Assembly (NCBI GenBank): GCA_017311185.1
Contig: JAESUZ010000982.1
Span: forward strand, 496,001-560,000
From: Proteles cristata cristata
Lineage: Eukaryota > Chordata > Mammalia > Carnivora > Hyaenidae
Length of the DNA: 64,000 nt
Direction of reading: 5' to 3'
The notes beneath the pieces were generated by a model. That model did no database searches and was not told the DNA's origin. It saw only the letters and a program-made list of their open reading frames with translations. This document shows positions 49,975 to 61,701 of the stretch, in pieces. The position numbers were made by a program, and so were the translations under genes. The number at the start of each line of letters is the position of its first letter. Positions within the stretch are counted from its first letter, which is position 1.

Positions 49975-50142
49975 ATGAGCAGGGGAAGGTCAGAGAGAGA
50001 GGGAGATAAAGAATCTGAAACAGGCTCCGGGCTCTGAGCTAGCTGTCAGCACAGAGCCGGACATGGAGCTTGAACCCACAAACCGTGAGATCATGGCCCA
50101 AGCCAAAGTCGGACGCTTAACTGACTGAGCCACCCGGGCTCG
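49898..50142 (-). mobile_element. Felid CAN-SINE with expanded GA run
   Basis: Tail complement tttttaatgttttatttat, a ga run of about 18 units (49932-49966), ggctccgggctctgagctag, cttgaacccacaaaccgtg and head complement ctgagccacccgggct. Flanks ctgcactacttctt and ctgcactatttctt look like the TSD. Confidence 0.94.
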
Positions 50143-50974
50143 CCACTGCACTATTTCTTGAACCTTGATCAGATTGCATATCACCACTCTCATTTCCTGT
50201 TTCACAGTGAAATGGTGTGGTACTTGCTACTGATTACAGCAACCACTGAAAATCCAGTTTCACAAAGATATGACATCATTGAAAGAAATCTAGTGATCTA
50301 ATGTTGAAACTCTGAATGCTCTCAAGCTAGTGGCTTGTATGATGCACGATAAATGTCTGTGTTTCCTTCAAAATTTTGAAGTATACTGAAGACACCCTGT
50401 GGTTAATTGCACCAACCTGACATGCTCAACACAGTTAAGGAACTGCAATTTTACCCAGTAAAGAAGGGCAGAAAAAACATACAATAAAAACGCATGTTGG
50501 CATTTTAGTTTGTATTTTAGCAAGACCTGTTGCATGGGCCAGGTACTTCGCCGTCCATTGTCAGTGTTCAGACAAACAATATGGTATTTGTGACTATATT
50601 GCAAAATGCCCGCAAATCAGCAAACCTCTTCTGGCTCTGCATCTAAACCAGCATACCTTACCATAGTGTCTTTCACTCAGCAAATACCTCCTGTGTATTT
50701 AAGTAGCAGACACTGGGCCAGACCACAGATGTAGGATACAAAAGGGAGAATGAGACCATTTTTTTTTTCCTTTTAGAGTTTACAGGCTTCAGCTTGTATC
50801 TCAGCAATTCATAAAAAGTCTCTACCATTCTGCCCAGGCCTTTAGCAAACCTCTGTATACCTGTCTGCTATTTGTGAGAGTGTCTTTTACAGTCAAGTAG
50901 CAGAGCTACAGTGAAAATTTTGGACTATTCATTCTATGTCATACCCACATAGAGTGCTTGGGATGTCTTCTTTT
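50143..50974. other. Intron, mostly unique
   Basis: At about 50660-50790 the text (agcaaatacctcctgtgtat and cagacactgggccag) recalls an old LINE/MIR-type relic, weakly. Nothing else was recognised. Confidence 0.4.
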
Positions 50975-50976
50975 TT

Positions 50977-51176
50977 TTAAGTTTATTTATTTATTTTGAG
51001 TGAGAGAGAGAGAACAACGGGGAACTGCAGAGAGAGGGAGAGTGAGAATCCCAAGCAAACTCAGCACGGTCAGTGCAGAGCCCAATGCAGATCTCAAACT
51101 CATGAACCATGAGATCATGACCGGAGCAGAAATCCAGAGTCAGCCACTTACCTGACTGAGCCACCCAGGCACTCCA
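50977..51176 (-). mobile_element. Felid CAN-SINE
   Basis: ttaagtttatttatttattt, GA-rich body, gatctcaaactcatgaacc and head complement ctgagccacccaggcact. The B box is mutated. Confidence 0.92.
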
Positions 51177-52480
51177 GGAAGTTATTTTTCTTTTAAAGTT
51201 AATTCTGTAGCCAACTGTTGAATTATGGACATTCTTTATTGTCATATGCAACGTGATAATTTATATAACTATTTGTATTTTGTTACAATATCTGCTTGTA
51301 CAGCTTTCCTGAATTTTATAGCAGGAAAACAAAAAAAAATCTCAGAGGGATCTGGTATTTTCTGTGTCACTCTGTACTCTCCACCTTCTATTTTGAACTT
51401 TAGAAAGCTGATACTAAGACTTGCTCAATATTTAGGAAAGCACAATTCTTGTTTTATTTTTTTTCACTGGAAGGTTACTTTTTCTATAAAATGGAGACAT
51501 TCATTGCAAAGTTATTTTGATCAGAATAATATAAATTTCATGATATACATATTAGAGGAACTGCATTATAGCACAGTTATTATTTTAAATGAGAATGATT
51601 TAAAAGTTAAGCATGCACACCTTACTTCAAAGTTAAACACTCTTTATTCACTAAAGAGACAAACTACCGGAAAATACAGTGAAGTATTTAAGGTATATTG
51701 GTTGTGACATTTTACTTTAATAAGAAGCAGATGGATTCATGGAATGTTAAAGCTAGCATGTACCTAGATATAATCTAATCCAATCTGCTCAAAATTTTCC
51801 TCAGTGGCCTATAATGTTAGTAAAGCTGAATGTATAAAATTGAGTTTATTTTATAGCACAGGCTTAACATGTAAGTAGCAACTTAATATGCCAAATTTGC
51901 ATTGTTTTAATGCAATAGTTTATTATTAATTGTCAGCATCTCCACATTGGATTTAAGATTCAAACATTAAGTGTGGGTAGTCAGTGCTCAGTCTAAGTGG
52001 CCCTTCCAACTTATAAACCTTAAGTGGTTCACAGACAATGAGGTAGTTACTTTGTGTGTTAGTCTCTGCACTCTAAATGTCACCCACAAAGTTCCTTGTG
52101 GATTACTCTTACATCTTTCTTATTTATTTGGCTAGAGAGTAAATAACAGATAACTGAGTAGATCAAATGGAATTTTATAGAAAAAAAGTACTCTGTAAAC
52201 TAAAATCCCCTATTCAAATATTAATTGTTAATATTCTTTTAAAAATATTCTAAGATTTTAAAAAAATACAAAAACGTGATTGTCTTGGATAGTTTATAAC
52301 ATTGTTTATACCAATTTTAATGTATCTATGTCTCTGGAATGTGTTCTTACTCTGAGATAGATTTGATTTTATTTAAAACTTCACTTCTATTTGTTTATCC
52401 CTTTATTTATCACAACTATTCTGAAACAGAAGTTCACACATAGTCCTTTGGGGGGCTTTTAGCAATGAATTGGTCATCAA
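51177..52480. other. Unique intron with a 160-codon open frame of unknown meaning
   Basis: The + strand frame at 51225-51707 is the longest open stretch outside L1 sequence. Its translation (MDILYCHMQRDNLYNYLYF at the start) shows no signal peptide, domain or repeat I recognise, and the composition is that of AT-rich DNA. I do not call it a gene. Confidence 0.3.
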
Positions 52481-52484
52481 TACT

Positions 52485-52640
52485 AAAATATATATACACA
52501 AACACATACATATACGTAAGTGATTATATATATATATGCATGTATGTATATGTGTTGCATATATATATGTTTGTATATAAAATATATATATATATACAAT
52601 TTATATATATATAAAGTTTATATATGTATATATATAAAAG
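52485..52640. repeat. TA-rich satellite
   Basis: About 150 bp of ata, tatg and tata units with variants such as tatacaca and atgtatgtatatg. Confidence 0.88.
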
Positions 52641-54435
52641 TTTGATACCTCATGCTCTAAAAAATTAGACAAGAAAGGTTATTCTCATTGCATTACTTAG
52701 TTCACAGCTAATAAGAGTACAGGGATGTGAGGAAGAGAAGTAGAATAGCAACAGATATAGTTAGAGCTAATGTGTCAGAATTATGATGTTACCTTTGCCT
52801 TAATTTATGACCCTGCCTATTTGAGGCACATTTTATAGATATGTTCTCACGTGAATTACAAAGCAGCATGTGGTGGAAACCATTAGGAAACTTATCAACT
52901 TAATACCATAGTATTAAAGCCTTTTTAGACCTTACTTTTGTCACTGATTTTATTTTGCATTTTGATTTTTGGGTATTATATTATCAGATTCTAATTTCCA
53001 ATCAGATTCATTATAGCTTTTCAATTAATAGTATTTGAAAAGTTTATTATACTCTTAATTTTAACTTAGCCTCATAAAATATTTTTATCACAGTACAAAC
53101 GTTTGTGTTCATATTTTAAAATAAATTTTATTTTGTCATTGATGTGAGTATATATTGTGACTTTTCTGAATCCCTTTGTACTACTGACATTCAAAAGCAC
53201 TGTTTACTAATTTATTTCTTTTTCCCCTCATCAAAGAATATTATTATCTTACCTCATGCCTTTCTCTTTATAACACAGTTGTGGATTGTAATGTAAAAAT
53301 ACTGTACCTCTCCAGTATTAAACATCTATCTAAAAGTCATATTCAGTCAAGAAACAAAACTTGATCTAGTGAATATTGAATAGAAGACATAAGAAACCAA
53401 CAAAATTAGAATGAAAAAGCACACAGTAGCAAGGATTCATCTCATACACCCCAGGAACAAGAAAAGAAAAGAAATAGTACCAGTATTTTTAGTTGTTGTT
53501 TTTTTCATAATTGCACTGAATTTTGAAATTTTGAAATCTTATTAGGTAAATAGCAAGGGTTTCCGAGGAGGCAATTTTGAAGAGTTCTGAAGAGATGATG
53601 AATTAATTTTGGAAGTTAAAGAAAAGGGCTCCATGATAATAATCATTATTCTTTTCTCTGAAGGTGTAAACTCCTACCTCATTTTAATGGCTTTATTTTA
53701 CCTTAGTTAGCTATGTAACTAATGAAGAGCTGTTCTTATATGAAAACTCACATTAATGTGCTCACCTAGTGCTCTTGTGTTTCTTTCTGACAAAACTATT
53801 CCATTAGGATTGTTTACTTTTCCAGAATATTGCCCATTTGGAACTGCTCCGTTTCTCAAGCAATTGCGTTGTCTCATGGAAGCATTTACATATATGAAAT
53901 AAAACCATAAGAAAGATTTACTCCAGTGATAAAATTTAGGCTGAAGTGAAATGAAGTAGTGGAAGGTGGGGTCAGGTAGCAGCATCACCTTCTAGGTATT
54001 CTTTAAATGCACAGAAGTCTAAGTTTGGGTAGTACTTGGTTTCAGTATTTGAGAGAGTGAGTGACTTTTAACATTGCACCATTCTGCAAGCCAAGGTATC
54101 CAGGGATGGTATCCAAACTGATCATAACCAATAGTGCAAAAAAGGCTCTAGATCAGGAGACTAAAATATTACAGTGTATGAATGCTGAATTGAATCTTCC
54201 TGGCATTTGGCATAGATTTGGTTCTGCTGATACAACCTTTGGAAGAGAACAGCATTAATTTTGTAGGGACAATGAAATGAACAATACATATAAAAAGACC
54301 ATGGTGTTCTTCTTTCTTTTGAAGGAAAGTTTTGGGAAGAGTTAAAAATCTTTTACTATACTTGAAAAAAAAAATGAATATATTTTAGAATAAAATGTTT
54401 TGAAAATAAGGTAGTTTATCATAACCTTAGAATAG
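52641..54435. other. Unique intron
   Basis: No repeat family recognised. The opposed open frames at 53719-53988 (-) and 54061-54258 (+) lie in a slightly less AT-rich patch without domain signal. Confidence 0.4.
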
Positions 54436-54436
54436 A

Positions 54437-54510
54437 TTATATATATATATATATACACATACACACATATATACACATGTATATATATGACATACATATA
54501 TACGATTTAT
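54437..54510. repeat. TA/CA-rich microsatellite
   Basis: tatatatatata followed by cacatacacacatata and further ta units. Confidence 0.85.
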
Positions 54511-54924
54511 TTAACTTTATAGTAAGTGGGTTAATATCATCATTTTTGCTTCCAGCTTAAGATGACAGGTTGAATACTCAAGAGAGATACAATAACCCAT
54601 GCTACAAAGGAGGGACATAGTGAATCCAAAACCAGGTGGAGAAATAGCACTTACATAAGAAGATGCAGTTGCTCTGGTTTTACAGTAAATAAGGACACGA
54701 GAATGAAAATGAATAGGAAAATAATAGGAGTTCTGGAATTAGATTAAAAACACATTAACAGCATAGAACTGAAATTTTTTCACTTTTTTTCATAATCTTT
54801 ATTTTCGAAATATCCTACAACAATCATAAATCACTTGTATAATTTTAGAAGAGAAAAAAATCATATTGTAAAAATTTCCTACTCCAAATTCATTTTGCTA
54901 AAAAACCCCTCAGATTTTCTAATG

Positions 54925-55055
54925 TACATTAATCATTTTTGCGGGCTAAGTGGGGAAGGGACATTAAGGAATCGACCTCTGAAATCGTTGTACTATATGC
55001 TAACTAACTTGGATGTAAATTTAAAAACTAAATTAAAAAAATAAAAGAAAAAAAT
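54925..55055 (+). repeat. Short L1 3' terminus relic
   Basis: gaaatcgttgtactatatg and ctaactaacttggatgtaa followed by A-rich sequence match the last bases of the + strand carnivore L1 3' ends at 22650 and 24310. Confidence 0.65.
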
Positions 55056-55267
55056 TGAAAATCTTCATTTAAATACATTTAGAAAATCATTTGATTTCCA
55101 AAGATATTAAAAGATATTATTGAAGTCATTTTGTTGAGAGCTTAGAATAGGAAAAAGGTACATATTTTGAAAAATTCAGATCTTTTTTCACTGTGCCAGT
55201 GATATTATGATCTGATGTTATAGTGTGTTTTTGCAATAATAGGCATAATTTTTAAAAAGATGACCGT
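55056..55267. other. Unique AT-rich intron
   Basis: Nothing recognised. Confidence 0.4.
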
Positions 55268-55478
55268 GCAAGGGCACTCGGGTGGCTAAGTTGGTTGACT
55301 GACTGACTTTTGATTTGGACTCTGGTCATCATCCCAGGGTCGTGGCACTGAGCCATGTATTGGGTTGTTCTGAGGGCAGAACCTGTTTGAGATTTTCTCT
55401 TTCTCCCTCTGCCACTCTCCCCTGCTTGTGCTCTCTCTCTCTCACAAAAAAATTAAAATGTAAAAAATTTTAATAAAA
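55268..55478 (+). mobile_element. Felid CAN-SINE, diverged
   Basis: Head agggcactcgggtggctaag, ttggttgactgactgac, a decayed B-box region, a CT-rich body and a tail caaaaaaattaaaatg. The flanks share aagatga. Confidence 0.88.
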
Positions 55479-56229
55479 GATGATAGTTCTTAAATAGTGG
55501 CCAGTATAATCACAATGAAGGCCAACATTTCTTTTTCCAGCTATGTGATGGCATATCATATGCTTGATGATTCCATACCTTGAAATTAAAAATGTGTTGA
55601 ATCATTTATTTTGGAATGTTCTATCAGATTGAGTATCCTACTATAGTAAAAGGTTTTATTTAGCTGGTCAGGACAGATGTCTCTTCAGTGGTGACAGAAA
55701 GTAGAGTGTGTACAGATTGTCTACAGTATAACTGAATACTTTACTAGAAATACATATTTTTAATGAAAGCTAGTTGTAAATTTTTGTTTGACTTAAATAT
55801 TAAAACAGTTCATTAAATGATAACACAGTACGTTTGTTCAAGATATCCATTTCTTGGATAGTATTGTGCCTGGGTTCTTCTGAAAAAACAGCCTATCTCA
55901 TTGATTTCTGCCCTCTCTGTGTTCTTTCACTCTTTTATATTTTTAGTATAGAATATGTTAGAGTGTAGCCATGATCGGAGATAGCGGTATTTGCAGATGC
56001 CTAGTAAAGAGGCTTTCTTTCAATAGTGGGAAAGTAATGAATGACTTTCACAGTTATTTCCATGATTGAGGGGAATAATTGAGTGCTCAATATGTGTTAG
56101 GCACTGTGTATTTTATAAATGGTATTTCATTACATGATCACAAGCGATGAGGAAGCTGAGACTCTCAAACATTTTCACCTTCTTAAAGAAAAAACTGGGA
56201 AAGAGAAGAACTGAATTTGAAAGTTCTCT
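55479..56229. other. Intron, mostly unique; MIR-like piece about 56080-56165
   Basis: The text tgtgttaggcactgtgtatt and gatgaggaagctgagactc is MIR-like or L2-like in reverse. Nothing else was recognised. Confidence 0.4.
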
Positions 56230-56410
56230 CTTTTTATTTTCAATTAGAGAGAGAGGGAGTAGGGAAGAAGGGCAGAGGGAGAGAGAGAGAATCTTAAGCA
56301 GGCTTCATGCTCAACTGTGGAGCCCAACACGGGGCTTGATCCCCTATACCATGACCCTGGGATGATGACCTGAATGGAAAGAATCTGATGATCAACCTCC
56401 TTAGCTCCCC
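56230..56410 (-). mobile_element. Felid CAN-SINE, heavily diverged
   Basis: A GA-rich body (agagagagagggagtaggg), gagcccaacacggggcttg and a decayed head complement (aacctccttagctcccc). Confidence 0.8.
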
Positions 56411-57006
56411 ACCCCTCACAGGGGCCTCTGAAAGTTCTCTGACTCTTTGGCTTAAACTGTTGACCACAACCCTAAACTACCTCCCCCATTGTACTTACCA
56501 GAGGAAAACAAAAACAAAAACACTGGAATTGTTAATCCTTGAGTGTGTACCAGGGTGGGTAGAAACTTCAGGGACTAATCACTAGTCATCTTTGGTGTAA
56601 TAGCAGAGCACTTACGTCTGTTATTACAAAGTGCCTATCGCCAAGCTAAGTGTATTCGTTTGCTATAATCAAAAGAAACAAGCTCAAATACTTGCTATTT
56701 AAACAAAATGCAAGGTTTTTCTTTCAGCTAAAGGAATCTGGTAAACTAGAATGTTGTAATCAAATACAAATACAGTGATAAATACAGTAACCTTGACAGA
56801 ATTGTTAATCATTAAGTGAGAAAATAGTAATTAAAATTACTTCTGTGGACCAGTCCCTATACTAAGACTTTTTTTAAAAAAACACCATTGCTATTTAAAA
56901 ACGAACCTCCCTAGTATAATCATCATCATATTATCTCTGTAAGAGCAAGGATCACTGCAAAAGTTTGTAAACCAAATTCCCTGCTTCTACCTTTGTTCCC
57001 ATAAAG
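56411..57006. other. Unique intron
   Basis: Nothing recognised. The open frame 56388-56585 overlaps the end of the SINE. Confidence 0.4.
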
Positions 57007-57012
57007 TTTATT

Positions 57013-58103
57013 TGTTGAAGGCCGCGCCGGCTCCGACGGGTCCAGGGGTCCCTGAAGGATGGACGGTGTCGGCGAGAGAGTGAGAGAGCCCCGAGATCCT
57101 TTCTGATCACCAGGCAGGCATCTCTGTCCTGTCGGCTTTGGTGTCTTTATTTATAGGTCAAATGTTAATATGGCATCAGGAAATGGAATTTTTACAATGG
57201 ATAGCTCTTTGTGATAAGATGTTTTTGGAAAATGTACAGATGCAGATTTTACAGAAGTCTTCTACAGAACTGCCCCAATTATAGTGAGGTTGAGTAACTA
57301 AGAAAAAAACAAGGTGTTCACATTTTAATAACACTAAGATTAAGTCGTAGATTTGTAGATACTCTTATCCATCCTCATCACAACTTCCAGGGTAAGGGAA
57401 GGTGTTTGTGGAATGTAGGACTTAGGGAAGGGGCTGCTATACACCATCAGTTAGCAAAGGTGTATGTACTAACTTATCTTCTGCCCTTATCTGTTCCTTC
57501 TCTCTAAGTTAGGCTCTTTGTCTCTGAGCAAGACTTGATTTTCCAGTTATATGCTTTATTGCACCAGAGAGCCAACCATACCTTTAAAGAGTTTAGCTTA
57601 TTTCCCAATACGTAGAATAGCCTCTACGAGTCCATTTACCTTTGTGTCTACTTTTATGATTTCTTGAATAGCTAGGGCATGAAAGACATTTTTGGTTAGT
57701 TGATTTGCATGTTGAGCTGTATGAACATCTTGCACTAATGCAACAGTAGAAACAGAATTGTACATGTAAAGGTCAATCTTTTATGACTAGAGGTCATTAG
57801 CCTGTTCATAGCTCAAGGGAAAGTATGGAGTGAAACAGGACCTTCTGGAGACACGATGTCTGTTCCCATAATCAAAAGAAGTTCCCACAATAAGTTCCTT
57901 CACAAGGTGCAATCATCATACCAGGGCCAGAATAAGGGGACAAGTCACTCCCGATATTGATCAACAAGGTACCCTAGGGGTCAGTGCTCAAGCAGAAATA
58001 ACTGATGATATTGGTCATCATCTGATTGGCAAGAGACCGTGCAAACTTGCTTTATCCTCACCAGGAGTTTTCTTGACTAGTGGGCTCAGAATGGCTCCCA
58101 ACA
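57013..58103 (-). mobile_element. Solo LTR of a class II (betaretrovirus-like) endogenous retrovirus
   Basis: 1,091 bp bounded by TGTTG...CAACA. Read on the minus strand it starts TGTTGGGAGCC, the start I remember from several betaretroviral LTRs, and ends CTTCAACA. It is flanked by tttatt at 57007-57012 and 58104-58109, a 6-bp TSD as class II integrases make. The plus-strand piece ctttatttatag (57145-57156) gives TATAAATAAA on the element strand, about 130 bp before its end. This could be a TATA box and/or poly(A) signal. The last 60 or so bases (plus 57021-57080) are rich in CpG, suggesting limited decay. No gag, pol, env or primer-binding site flanks it, so the provirus has been lost by LTR-LTR recombination. 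It is antisense to the host gene. Confidence 0.85.
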
Positions 58104-58129
58104 TTTATTCTTCACCTAACAACCACTGT

Positions 58130-58350
58130 GACCACTTTAAAACATGAAGGAACCTAATGTCATTCCTTTGCCTTATAATCCTACAAAAACTGCCCAGTTC
58201 TCTTCAGAGTAAAGGTAAAAATCCTTACTGTGGCTTACAAATTCATAAATGATCTGTCCCTAATCTCTAATCACTTCATTAATTTTATACCCCAGTCTCC
58301 TTCATTTCCTTTGCTCTAGTCACATTACTTTCCTCACTGTTTCTGGAACA
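58130..58350 (+). repeat. L2-like LINE relic
   Basis: aactgcccagttctcttcag, gtggcttacaaattcataaa, tgatctgtccctaatctc and ctccttcatttcctttgctc match in order the + strand L2 3' region. Confidence 0.65.
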
Positions 58351-58601
58351 TAACACATGTGTCACATGGTGGGAAGTGAGTACATGTGGATTATAAACAA
58401 TTAAATACCCATCAGAAAATATTTTACCCAAGAGTAATATGTCCATTTACAGGGATATAGTATCTTTGAAATAAGCCATTTTAGAGAATAATTATTATTA
58501 TCTAAATATATACTAATATTTAGATATATAATAGTAATAGTATTTACTATTATACTATTATTTAGATTATAGTAAAGATAGCATTTATTTAGCCTCTCTC
58601 A

Positions 58602-58602
58602 G

Positions 58603-58634
<32 letters not shown>
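58602..58634. repeat. (CA)n microsatellite
   Basis: Sixteen or so ca units. Confidence 0.93.
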
Positions 58635-58637
<3 letters not shown>

Positions 58638-58689
58638 TAATAACTTCCTGTATAGTAGGCTATATTTAACAGGTTAGAAAACAAAATAG

Positions 58690-59445
58690 ATAAGTGCCTG
58701 GAGTGTTTCCAGTAGGCTGAGAGATGCAATAAGTAGACAAATACACAGTGTATCAGATAGTGTATAGATATTCACAGGGAAGAAGTTGATGGATTAGGAA
58801 CAGTTGTTTTATAGATAATAGTCAAAAGGAGCCTCTTGGATAATTTTATATGTGATACAAAAACCAGAAGTGAGAATTCGGCAGCTGTGGATTCCTGGAG
58901 GAAACATTTTCCAGACTAACATAAAAGCAAATGTAAAGATCCTGAGACAAGTGTGTGTTCAATATTTTCAAGCCAGAGCGAGGAAGCCAATACAGCCAAG
59001 GAATAGAGATTGGGGAAGAAAGTGGTAGGAAATGAGTTCTGAAAATTAGCATGGACAGATCACATAGGCCATTTTAAGGGCATTGCCTTTCCTCTCAGTG
59101 AAATAGGGAAGCATTAGAAGATTTGACACAAGGAAAGGCATAATTTGAGCAATCTTTTAAAAAGATTAATTTGGATGCTATTTACAGATAGATTGTAGGG
59201 AGTCAAGAGCAGAAATAGGAAAGCAGCAACATAGCAGAAGGACTATTAGCAGTAATATACATGAGAAATTATGCTGGATCAGATCAAGGTGGTGACACTG
59301 TAGGGGTAAGAAATAGCAGGTTCTTGATTTTGAAACTGTTGATAACAGGATTTGTTCAATGAGATGGATGTGAAATGTAAAAGATGAGGCAATAATGACT
59401 CCCAAGGCTTGTGTCTTCAACTAAAAGGATAGAATTTTTATTAAT
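58690..59445 (-). repeat. L2-like LINE relic, reversed
   Basis: gatcacataggccattttaa, atttggatgctatttacag and tgactcccaaggcttgtgtc are words I associate with reverse-oriented L2 sequence. The ends are uncertain. Confidence 0.4.
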
Positions 59446-59659
59446 GAAGCTGAGGAAGGAAGAAAGGGCAGAGAGTTGGCTATTAGATAAACTTGTGAGG
59501 CTGCTTAGGCTATAGAGTAGTCTAAATAAATCTTGGGCTCATTAAAGTTCGAGAAGAACCTAAACATTTATTTCTTGGTGGTATGGGTGTTTAATTTGTG
59601 ATGATTCACTGAGCTGGGTGTTTTGTTCTGCACACTTTGCTGAGTATGTTTTATATTTA
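59446..59659. other. Unique intron
   Basis: Nothing recognised. Confidence 0.4.
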
Positions 59660-60355
59660 AACAGAACCATTTTTAAAAACGTGTTTGAGTGTAGGTTGAC
59701 AGACAAAGCTTCATTAGTTTCAGGTGCATAATGTGATACAACTTCTCTATATGTTATGTTGTGCTCCTGGCAAGTGCAGCCCCCATCTGTCACCACACAA
59801 TAGTACTACAATTATCACTACTATCGTTCTTATGCTGTGCCTTTTATTCTTGTGACTTATTCATTCCATAACTGGAATCTTGTATCTCCCACTCCCCGCC
59901 CTCTGACATCCATCAGTTTGTTCTTTGTATTTATAAGTCTTATTCTGCTGTTTGTTTATTCATTTTTTAATATCCCATATATAAGCCAAATCATATGGTA
60001 TTTGTCTTTCTCTGTCTGACATGTTTCACTTACATAATGCCCTCTAGGTCCAGCCATGTTGCTGCAGATAGTACAATCTCATCTTTTTGTGGCTGTGTAA
60101 TATTCTGTTGTATATATACTACATCTTCCTTATCCATGTATCTGCGGATGGACCCTTAGGTTGCTTCTATATCTGGGCTATTGTAAATTATGCTGTGATA
60201 ATCATAGGGGTGCATGTATCTTTTTGAAGTAGTATTTTTATTTTCTTTGGGTAAATACTCAGTGGAATTATTGGATCATATGGTAATTCTACTTTTAATT
60301 TTTTGAGGAACCCCCATACTGTTTTTCACAGTTACTGTAGCAGTTCACATCCCCA
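59660..60355 (-). mobile_element. Older L1 3' portion (ORF2 C-terminus and 3' UTR)
   Basis: On the plus strand: tagtttcaggtgcataatg, atcatatggtatttgtctt, ctgtctgacatgtttcac, ctaggtccagccatgttg, ggatggacccttaggttg, tttgggtaaatactcag and ttgaggaacccccatactg. The order matches 30250-30620 of the full-length L1 but with much more divergence. It is 5'-truncated at the right. Confidence 0.85.
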
Positions 60356-60500
60356 CCTTTCCAAAAAGAGACAATGAGAGAAAAACAGAAAATTCCTCCA
60401 GAGGAGACTAGATTCTAATGCCTAGAGACCTTTCCTTATACTATATCTTTCTGTTCTTTATCATGCCACCTCTACCTCAGATGTTTTTGTCATTCTTAGC
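60356..60500. other. Short unique stretch
   Basis: Nothing recognised. Confidence 0.4.
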
Positions 60501-60501
60501 T

Positions 60502-60836
60502 TATATCAGAGGTTTGACAGCTTTTGCCATAAAGCATTAGGAAGGAAATATAGTTTGTAGGCCAAATGGTCTCCATTGCAACTACTCAACTCTCATATTG
60601 TAGCATGAAAACAGCCATAGGTAATATGTAAATGAAAGTGTACCTGTGTTGTAATAAAACTTTATGCACATTGAAATCTGAATTGGGTACAATTTTTACA
60701 TTTCTTAAAATAATTGTTTTTGTGATTTTTTTCAAATGTTTGAAAGTGTAAATGCCATTTTTATAAGTGTTGGGATATACAAAAACAGGCAGCGACCCAG
60801 ATTTGGCCTGCAGGACATAATTTACCAATCACTGGT
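60502..60836. repeat. hAT-like nonautonomous DNA transposon relic
   Basis: tttgtaggccaaatggtctc, caactactcaactctcat, agcatgaaaacagccatagg, aataaaactttatgcac, aaacaggcagcgacccagat and tttggcctgcaggacataat follow in order a very common old mammalian repeat. I place it among hAT-Charlie-type elements. The exact family is not certain. Confidence 0.65.
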
Positions 60837-61288
60837 CTAAACCATTTGAATTATTTTCTTATCCTCCCCTAGATTCCAATAAATGTTCCTTTTACACTGT
60901 CCTCTACACTGTTCCAGATATATCTTCTTGTGATATAAATGTGATCTTGTAATCTGCCGCCACAACAAAGCTGAGGTTGCTGAACAGGAGCTGATGAGAC
61001 ACAGGCGGGGTGAGAGGGTGCAGGCAGCCCCCTCTGGGCAGAGGGGAAGGGGGAACGGTGCAGGCAGAATACAGCAGACACTCAGCTGCGGTGGAGGTAC
61101 TGTTCACATGTGGTGCTGGGTTAGAGACGAGGTGAAGTTGGCTGCACTTCTTGCTGGAAGGCCTTTTATGCTACAGAAAAGAAATTGGACTTTTTTTCTT
61201 TTTCTGGTGGGATGCTGTTCAGGGATTTTAACAAAGAAAATGCATGGTCAGTTTTTCAATTTTATTTCAGCAAACATCCATTACCCTT
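60837..61288. other. Intron with a GC-richer block at about 60945-61135
   Basis: The block contains gacacaggcggggtgagagg, ctctgggcagaggggaaggg and ctgcggtggaggtactg. It is clearly above the local GC level. 61140-61250 (ctggaaggccttttatgc, agggattttaacaaag) looks like reversed L2, and the block may be part of the same old element. No coding domain was recognised in its overlapping frames. Confidence 0.35.
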
Positions 61289-61304
61289 AGAAATTAAGGT
61301 CTTA

Positions 61305-61385
61305 ACAAATAGTTTATTGTCAAATTAGTTTCCACATTAAAAAAAAAAAAAACCTTCCTCTGAACCATCTTAAAAAAAAAAAAAA
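61305..61385 (+). mobile_element. 81-bp retro-insertion with inverted L1 terminus and 16-bp TSD
   Basis: It is flanked by identical agaaattaaggtctta at 61289-61304 and 61386-61401. The insert reads acaaatagtttattgtcaaa through tttccaca, the complement of the young L1 3' terminus without its T run. Then come tt and 14 or so A, a 19-bp piece ccttcctctgaaccatctt, and about 14 A. The right-hand poly(A) and the TT/AGAA-type target imply + strand insertion by L1 machinery. Confidence 0.88.
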
Positions 61386-61401
61386 AGAAATTAAGGTCTT
61401 A

Positions 61402-61701
61402 AAAAATGATCATTTTAGTAACTTCTTTTTCAGCAGAAAGGGAAGCAAAATCCAAACTGCAACAGGTTAAATAATAAATGAAGGGTAAAGTTTATATGAA
61501 AAGCAATTAACACTGTTTTGCAGTCTAAATAATTGTTTGTCTGTTTTTTTGATATGCAAGTACCAATCCAAATAAATGCACATATAAATACCTGCTAGAA
61601 AAATACTACAATGTGGTCTGAATACAAGTGCTGAGACTAAGTCAGGAAGGCCACTTTTGCTTCATGTTTATCACCTAGGATTGGAAATTTACTGAATTAT
61701 C
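61402..61701. other. Unique AT-rich intron
   Basis: Nothing recognised. Confidence 0.4.

Noticed and set aside
53719..54258. Opposed open frames in a less AT-rich patch as an exon or retrogene
   Set aside because: No recognised protein, no splice-site context, no poly(A) tail and no TSD were seen.
57013..58103. LTR as part of a complete provirus
   Set aside because: The 6-bp TSD directly flanks a single LTR, and no internal retroviral sequence lies on either side.
5886..58634. Regularly spaced short repeats as a CRISPR-like array
   Set aside because: The repeats are microsatellites and dispersed SINEs of eukaryotic type. There is no repeat-spacer pattern.
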